Assembly: GCF_900101855.1 (NCBI RefSeq)
Contig: NZ_FMVC01000009.1
Location: forward strand, 62,001-126,000
Direction of reading: 5' to 3'
Length of the DNA stretch: 64,000 bases
DNA from: Flavobacterium anhuiense
GTDB lineage: Bacteria; Bacteroidota; Bacteroidia; Flavobacteriales; Flavobacteriaceae
The notes below the pieces were generated by a model. It saw only the letters and a list, made by a program, of their open reading frames with translations, was not told the DNA's origin and made no database searches. The stretch's first letter is position 1. Each line of letters starts with the position of its first letter. The position numbers and the translations under genes are program-made. Positions 59,859 through 64,000 of the stretch are shown in pieces.

Positions 59859-60164
59859 ATGACATTGCAATATCAGGGAGAACAATACGGAAAATCAACA
59901 ACTTTTACACTTAGAATTATTGGTAACAACTTATCAAAAAGTAGTTCAAACTACCAAATTGATCTTTTGGTAGGCGACAAAAAACTGCCAACTTTTACAA
60001 GTGAAATTCACCAGAGTCTTTCTAATTGTCTGAAAGAAATTTATTTGTTTAGAAAACATAACGGAATTACGTTCAATGAATCATCAGAGAAAATAGTTTC
60101 GCTTTATGTTCCTTATGATAAAGTTTTGTACAACTACAATAAATATGCTTTGTTTAGAGCATAA
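59859..60164 (+). CDS. Hypothetical protein (101 aa)
   Basis: Not recognised. A small soluble protein (MTLQYQGEQYGKSTTFTLRI at the start) with alternating hydrophobics that suggest a beta-strand-rich fold, followed by a helix (SNCLKEIYLFRKHNG). There is no signal peptide or metal motif. It has its own 262-base upstream gap and a strong terminator 22 bases downstream, so it is a stand-alone transcription unit. Confidence 0.68.
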   Translation: MTLQYQGEQYGKSTTFTLRIIGNNLSKSSSNYQIDLLVGDKKLPTFTSEIHQSLSNCLKEIYLFRKHNGITFNESSEKIVSLYVPYDKVLYNYNKYALFRA

Positions 60165-60185
60165 ATTTTTCTCAAAAGAGCATAA

Positions 60186-60220
60186 AAAAGACCATTTGAA
60201 AAAATGGTCTTTTTTTTTTT
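60186..60220 (+). terminator. Terminator after the 101-aa gene (bidirectional)
   Basis: AAAAGACCATTTG pairs with AAATGGTCTTTT, followed by ten or more Ts. The A run on the left makes it also usable by the convergent propeller gene. Confidence 0.9.
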
Positions 60221-60236
60221 GAAAAGCGGGAAGTTA

Positions 60237-61436
60237 TTATCTAATTATCTTGATAAAAGCACTGTATGGGTTGTCTGTAAGAGAAGTGCGCATATAATAT
60301 ACGTTTTCGTCTTTTTCCTTTAAATCAAATTGAATTAAACCGGCATCGCAATAATAGTAAAGCAAGTTGTCATCGGCAGGAAATTCAATGTTTGAAATAG
60401 GCAAAGTGGTTAGTTTTTCTTCAAAAGCAATTTCTCCGTTTGATAAATCCAATTCAAAAAGTTTTTTGTTAAGAGTATACCCCCAAAGATTATCAACTTC
60501 TTTAACGATGTATTGGACATTATCACCTTTAAAATCTGTTTTCCAAAGCTGCGTTCCTGTTTTAGAATCAACAGCATAAATAGATGAAACTTCTGGGCCT
60601 TGTGCCGCAAAATATAGTTTTTTGTCGTGGCAAACGATGCGTTCTTTTACATTGTTCTGGTTTTCTTCTATTTTAAATTGCCATAAAACATCTAAGCTAT
60701 TTGGTTTTAAAGCGTATAGCCAATTTTTGTCGCCGGCAATAAAAACACTTTCACCATCTGTAACAGGTTTTCCGGTCATGGTTTCATCAAAACTTTTCTG
60801 GTAAAGCAATTTTCCAGTATTAGCTTCAAAACAGTACACATTTGTTCCGCTTTGGGTAAAGATCTTATTATCGAAAAATAATGGCTCAATATCGCTGTTT
60901 GGAGTGTCAAATTTGTAGTTCCAAGCCAAACTTCCATCTTTTAAGTCCAAAGCATATAGATTACTGCTCTGATTTTGATTTTGAGCTGTTATAAAAAGTT
61001 TTCCGTTAGCTATAATTGGAGTTTGGTCTTTTAGGACAATCTTGTCTGTGATGTTTCCTATTCTAGATTTCCAGAAAATAGTTCCCGTCCCATTATCGAC
61101 CGCATAAATTTCTCCATTAATAAACGGAATATACACAACTCCGTCCTGTAGGGTTATTTTATTGGCGCACATTTCAGTATGAGCATCTGAAGCTTTTACA
61201 GTCCAGACAATGCTTTCAACTTCTAAGTCCCATGAAAAAAGTGAACCGTCATAATCGTAGATTAAAAGGGAAGTGTCGTCTAGAGAAATCTTTTTAAGCG
61301 GTTTTAAAGATTTGCTGGTAACAGCTTCTTCTGCTGGCAAATTGCTGTTTGTGTAGTTAGTTTTGCTGGCGGGCGCTTGGCCAGACATATTTGCAAAGGC
61401 GAATACAAATAAAAGGGCTATTAATTTGTGTTTCAT
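60237..61436 (-). CDS. Secreted PQQ-like beta-propeller protein
   Basis: A 399-aa exported protein. Signal peptide MKHKLIALLFVFAFANMSGQ is followed by about seven or eight repeated blades with the PQQ-like pattern (YAVDNGTGTIFWKSRIG, YALDLKDGSLAWNYKFD, CFEANTGKLLYQKSF, YAVDSKTGTQLWKTDF). I chose ATG 61436; the longer frame from 61502 adds 22 residues before the signal peptide. The fold resembles BamB and quinoprotein propellers. No evidence of quinone binding or enzyme activity is visible, so it is probably a scaffold or binding protein. Confidence 0.85.
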   Translation of the reverse strand: MKHKLIALLFVFAFANMSGQAPASKTNYTNSNLPAEEAVTSKSLKPLKKISLDDTSLLIYDYDGSLFSWDLEVESIVWTVKASDAHTEMCANKITLQDGVVYIPFINGEIYAVDNGTGTIFWKSRIGNITDKIVLKDQTPIIANGKLFITAQNQNQSSNLYALDLKDGSLAWNYKFDTPNSDIEPLFFDNKIFTQSGTNVYCFEANTGKLLYQKSFDETMTGKPVTDGESVFIAGDKNWLYALKPNSLDVLWQFKIEENQNNVKERIVCHDKKLYFAAQGPEVSSIYAVDSKTGTQLWKTDFKGDNVQYIVKEVDNLWGYTLNKKLFELDLSNGEIAFEEKLTTLPISNIEFPADDNLLYYYCDAGLIQFDLKEKDENVYYMRTSLTDNPYSAFIKIIR

Positions 61437-61499
61437 TTTAAGATTTGGGTTGAGTTTTTGACTGTCTTCTTTTAAAACATTTAACGGAGTAAATATAAA

Positions 61500-61529
61500 C
61501 AAAAAAAGCTCCAGATTTCTCTGAAGCTT
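61500..61529 (-). terminator. Terminator of tRNA-Glu
   Basis: On the minus strand AGCTTCAGA and TCTGGAGCT form a stem with a 4-base loop followed by seven Ts, 13 bases beyond the tRNA 3' end. A near-identical copy lies at 63836-63872. Confidence 0.9.
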
Positions 61530-61541
61530 TGTCTTAGTAAG

Positions 61542-61613
61542 TAGTCCGTGGGGGAATCGAACCCCCCTTACCAGGATGAAAACCTGGCGTCCTAACCGAT
61601 AGACGAACGGACC
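61542..61613 (-). tRNA. tRNA-Glu (anticodon TTC)
   Basis: On the minus strand the acceptor stem is GGTCCGT / ACGGACT with discriminator A. The anticodon stem CCAGG/CCTGG has loop TTTTCAT (anticodon TTC at 61578-61580 on the + strand as GAA). The T arm is GGGGG-TTCGATT-CCCCC. CCA is not encoded. Confidence 0.96.
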
Positions 61614-62196
61614 TGCTTTGCTATTGCGGGTGCAAAAGTGCGATTATTTTTGAGATATCCAAAGCATTTTTGAAAAAACTTTTTGATTTTTTTTGACGGA
61701 AAATTATTTTGAACATCAATGTTTGCTTGTTAACTTAGTTAATGAACTTGTATTTTATTGATTAATAAATGGTTGTTTTGCGTGTATGTGAAGAGGTTGT
61801 TTGTTTTTTTAAGAGGAAAATAATTTTTAGAAATATTGAGTAATTTTGTTTTTGAAAGAATATTTTTATAGGTTTTTCTCGTGGTTTATGTTCTAAGTGA
61901 GGGTAATTGTGTTTTCTGGAATTTCAGTCTTTCTTATTTTTACTATTGTTTGAATCTGAAAGTTATAAGTTAGTAAAAAAAACTCTGAACTGAAAGTGGA
62001 GAATGGTTTAGTAGCTTGCCTAGACTCTTCGAAGTGCTCAATTGAAAAGCAAATGTATTTGACTTTGAGCAATTTTTATTTTTAGATATCAATTTCCTTT
62101 GCTAGCGAAAAGTCCGATCGTAAACATACGAGTATAAATTTTTAGTTTTGGTTATCTAGTTTATAATGAATAAATTAGAGGTTTGAAGTTGTAATA
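61614..62196. other. Long AT-rich gap with no gene
   Basis: 583 bases rich in T and A without a credible ORF. At 62101-62138 lies GCTAGCGAAAAGTCCGATCG followed by TAAACATACGAGTATAAA. This resembles the sequence at 63788-63828 (GCTAGCACTAGTGTCACG, then GTGAACACAACGAGTATAAA). The two degenerate copies bracket the next three genes. The rest shows no recognisable structure. Confidence 0.4.
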
Positions 62197-63000
62197 ATGA
62201 CAAAAGCACAAGAAGAAGTAATTTGGATAACTGGCGCTTCATCTGGCATTGGAAAATCAATGGCTTTTGAATGCGTAAGATTAGGATATAAAGTAGTTCT
62301 TTCTTCAAGACGTGAAGAACTATTGGATAAAGTTGCTGACACGATTAGACAATCAGGCGGAGAAGCATTGGTAATTCCTTGTGATATAATGGAAGAAGCT
62401 TCTATTGAAAATGCAGTCCAACAAATTATTAAAGATTGGGGACGTTTGGATGTGGTTGTAGCTAATGCTGGTTTTGGCATTTCTGGAAGTATCGAAAATC
62501 TAACAGCCAAAGATTGGAATAGGCAATTGCAAGGCAATGTTACAGGATTAGCCTTAACGGTAAAATATGCATTGCCACATTTAAAGAAAAACAAAGGAAG
62601 AATTGGTTTGGTCGGAAGCGTAGGTGCTTATCTTCCTAATCCTAATGTTGGTGCATACGGTGCTTCAAAAGCTGCTGTAAATTCTATTGGTCAGACTTTG
62701 CAGGTTGAATTAATGGGAACAGGTGTGAGTTGTACTACGTTGCATCCCGGATTTGTGGTTTCTGAAATTGCAAGAATTGACAATGACGGAATTTGGTATC
62801 CAGAACAGTCAGATCCACGACCGTCAAATTTAATGTGGCCGACAGATAAAGCGGCGAAGGTGATGATAAGTGCTATTTTGAAACGAAAGAGAAATTACAT
62901 TTTTACAGGTCATGGTAAACTGGCTGTCTGGTTGCAGAGATGGTTTCCTGGAGTGATGAGATCTATAATTTCAAAAGGTTCAAAGCCTGTTTATAATTAA
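62197..63000 (+). CDS. SDR family NAD(P)-dependent oxidoreductase
   Basis: A classical SDR of 267 aa with coenzyme loop WITGASSGIGKSMAFE (residues 9-24), NAGFG near 90, catalytic Ser in GLVGSVGAYLP, and the YxxxK pair in GAYGASKAAVNSIG. The substrate is unknown. A hydrophobic, basic C-terminus (AVWLQRWFPGVMRSIIS) hints at membrane association. It lies between two copies of a degenerate repeat, together with two small genes. Confidence 0.92.
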   Translation: MTKAQEEVIWITGASSGIGKSMAFECVRLGYKVVLSSRREELLDKVADTIRQSGGEALVIPCDIMEEASIENAVQQIIKDWGRLDVVVANAGFGISGSIENLTAKDWNRQLQGNVTGLALTVKYALPHLKKNKGRIGLVGSVGAYLPNPNVGAYGASKAAVNSIGQTLQVELMGTGVSCTTLHPGFVVSEIARIDNDGIWYPEQSDPRPSNLMWPTDKAAKVMISAILKRKRNYIFTGHGKLAVWLQRWFPGVMRSIISKGSKPVYN

Positions 63001-63087
63001 AAAGTTGAATTAATCTAGGTTAAAAGAAAGGCTTTGTTTCAATATTAAGCTGAAATTTATGAAATGTCTAATTAACAACGAGATAAT

Positions 63088-63468
63088 ATGGAAGGACAAA
63101 TTATAGAATTGGAAAAAAAATACTGGCAAGGAGTTGAGAATAATGACTACGAAATAGTAAGGAATTTGACATTTTTTCCTTGCATAGTTGCCGGAAAAAA
63201 TGGTATTCAGAGCATCAGCGAGACTGAGTTCAAAAATATGTTTGACTCTGGACAGACCAATAAAATAAAAGTGCTGAACATCTATGATGTAAAAGAAAAG
63301 CTAATTGCCGAAAATACTGCTGTAATAGGGTATTATCTCGATTTTGAGATAGTAGATCAAAGTCAAAAAGCACCTGTAAAATGCGTCTGCACTTCGACTT
63401 GGATTAAAGAGAATAACAATTGGGTGTGTGTGATGCATACAGAAACAGAGCTGGAAATAAAATCGTAA
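63088..63468 (+). CDS. NTF2-like/DUF4440 family protein
   Basis: A 126-aa protein with the SnoaL/DUF4440 pattern: an N-terminal helix (IIELEKKYWQGVENNDYEIV), a central segment with ISETEFKNMFDSG, and beta strands ending in CTSTWIKENNNWVCVMHTET. NTF2-like cones are small-molecule-binding or immunity-type proteins. The role is not predictable. It is 87 bases after the SDR, perhaps co-transcribed. Confidence 0.8.
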   Translation: MEGQIIELEKKYWQGVENNDYEIVRNLTFFPCIVAGKNGIQSISETEFKNMFDSGQTNKIKVLNIYDVKEKLIAENTAVIGYYLDFEIVDQSQKAPVKCVCTSTWIKENNNWVCVMHTETELEIKS

Positions 63469-63506
63469 TTTAGTATTGCTTTTAATAATGAAATTAACCG
63501 CATTTT

Positions 63507-63761
63507 ATGGGTACGACATTCAATTATGAAATTTATTTTGACAAAAAAATGACAGATGAAGAATCAACAGCATTCTGTAATTTAATGGAAGAAGCGACGA
63601 CTAGTCCTAAACTGATAATTTGGCAAGCGGTTGGTGAAGATTTTGTGAAAGGATTTGTAGAATATGGTTTTAGTGGAATGGATAAAGAAAATTCGATAAA
63701 ATATTTTATTGAACAAATCAATACATTGGATTATAAGCTTGAAATAAAAAATTGTAATTGA
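63507..63761 (+). CDS. Small hypothetical protein (84 aa)
   Basis: Not recognised. A soluble 84-aa acidic protein (MGTTFNYEIYFDKKMTDEES, with WQAVGEDFVKGFVEYGF later) with helix-strand alternation and one or two cysteines. It lies 38 bases behind the NTF2-like gene and is probably in the same transcript. Confidence 0.6.
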   Translation: MGTTFNYEIYFDKKMTDEESTAFCNLMEEATTSPKLIIWQAVGEDFVKGFVEYGFSGMDKENSIKYFIEQINTLDYKLEIKNCN

Positions 63762-63835
63762 GGTAGCGTTCGTCTGTTTCTCCCGTTGCTAGCACTAGTG
63801 TCACGCTTGTGAACACAACGAGTATAAAAGTTATA

Positions 63836-63905
63836 AAAACAAAAAAGCTCCAGATTTCTCTGAAGCTTTTTTGTTTAGTAGCGGGAAGCATTCAAATATC
63901 TAACC
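63836..63905 (-). other. Duplicate tRNA-type terminator with a decayed tRNA 3' end
   Basis: 63836-63872 repeats the tRNA-Glu terminator hairpin (AGCTTCAGA / TCTGGAGCT). Next to it the minus strand reads GCTTCCCGCTACTA, which looks like the acceptor 3' end of a tRNA, preceded by GGTTAGATATTTGAAT in place of an intact T arm. It is probably a remnant of a tRNA gene. Confidence 0.4.
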
Positions 63906-64000
63906 AATTTTTTGGAGATTTTTATGAAGTTATAATAGTGTAGTTTAATTTTGATATTATTGTTTGTTACTTTATTAGTAAATGAAAAAATCATCTACTT

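Noticed and set aside
60237..61436. Quinoprotein dehydrogenase
   Set aside because: PQQ-like blades are present, but no quinone-binding or calcium-site residues could be recognised; a scaffold propeller is more likely.

Overview
The window is about 64 kb of an AT-rich Bacteroidota chromosome, almost certainly a Flavobacterium. The evidence is the gliding motility/type IX secretion cluster gldK-gldL-gldM-gldN plus a gldO paralogue, a dcw cell-wall/division cluster without ddl or murF, an FtsZ with a very long C-terminal extension, Bacteroidota-type promoter motifs (TAnnTTTG) and many long palindromic intergenic repeats. Two tRNA genes were found (Arg-TCG and Glu-TTC). There is no rRNA, CRISPR array, complete insertion sequence or prophage.

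Layout. (1) 1-14.2 kb: dcw cluster on the + strand, ftsI (partial)-murE-mraY-murD-ftsW-murG-murC-ftsQ-ftsA-ftsZ, ending in a strong terminator. Two small four-helix-bundle (23S rRNA intervening-sequence protein family) genes sit between mraY/murD and murD/ftsW. Each is enclosed by long inverted repeats. (2) 14.3-19.2 kb: yqeY, tRNA-Arg, then a run of small minus-strand hypothetical genes that looks like an accessory island. It ends near a tRNA 3'-end remnant and is followed by a frameshifted small membrane-protein gene, secreted proteins and a lipoprotein. (3) 19.3-26.3 kb: Mpo1-like and TMEM143-like membrane proteins, a 199-bp tandem repeat, an XRE regulator, an unknown 300-aa protein and a LytS/LytTR two-component pair with a candidate autoregulatory direct-repeat site. 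(4) 26.5-32 kb: SulP transporter, AraC regulator, SDR and a secreted nucleotide pyrophosphatase/phosphodiesterase-like enzyme, separated by nested palindromes. (5) 32-40.4 kb, minus strand: groL, groS, secG, a repeat-rich TPR-like protein, lptE, a sigma-54 activator, a GxxExxY gene (also enclosed by inverted repeats) and miaB. (6) 40.8-50.7 kb, + strand: topA, an arginase-fold protein lacking several metal ligands, then gldKLMNO. (7) 50.7-64 kb: mixed housekeeping and conserved hypothetical genes (FAD oxidoreductase, DUF983, ABC-F ATPase, App1-like phosphatase, lipid kinase, FemAB-like transferase, DUF1761, LRR protein, PQQ-like propeller), tRNA-Glu, SDR and small genes.

Main discovery candidate: three single-gene cassettes (two four-helix-bundle genes and one GxxExxY gene) are each tightly bracketed by 26-29 base inverted repeats, co-directional with and inserted between genes of conserved operons. 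A gene-less version of the same hairpin as the second cassette occurs between yqeY and tRNA-Arg. The four-helix-bundle family is best known from intervening sequences of 23S rRNA, where the flanking repeats form a stem that is cut out of the RNA. The arrangement here suggests analogous elements living in mRNA operons.
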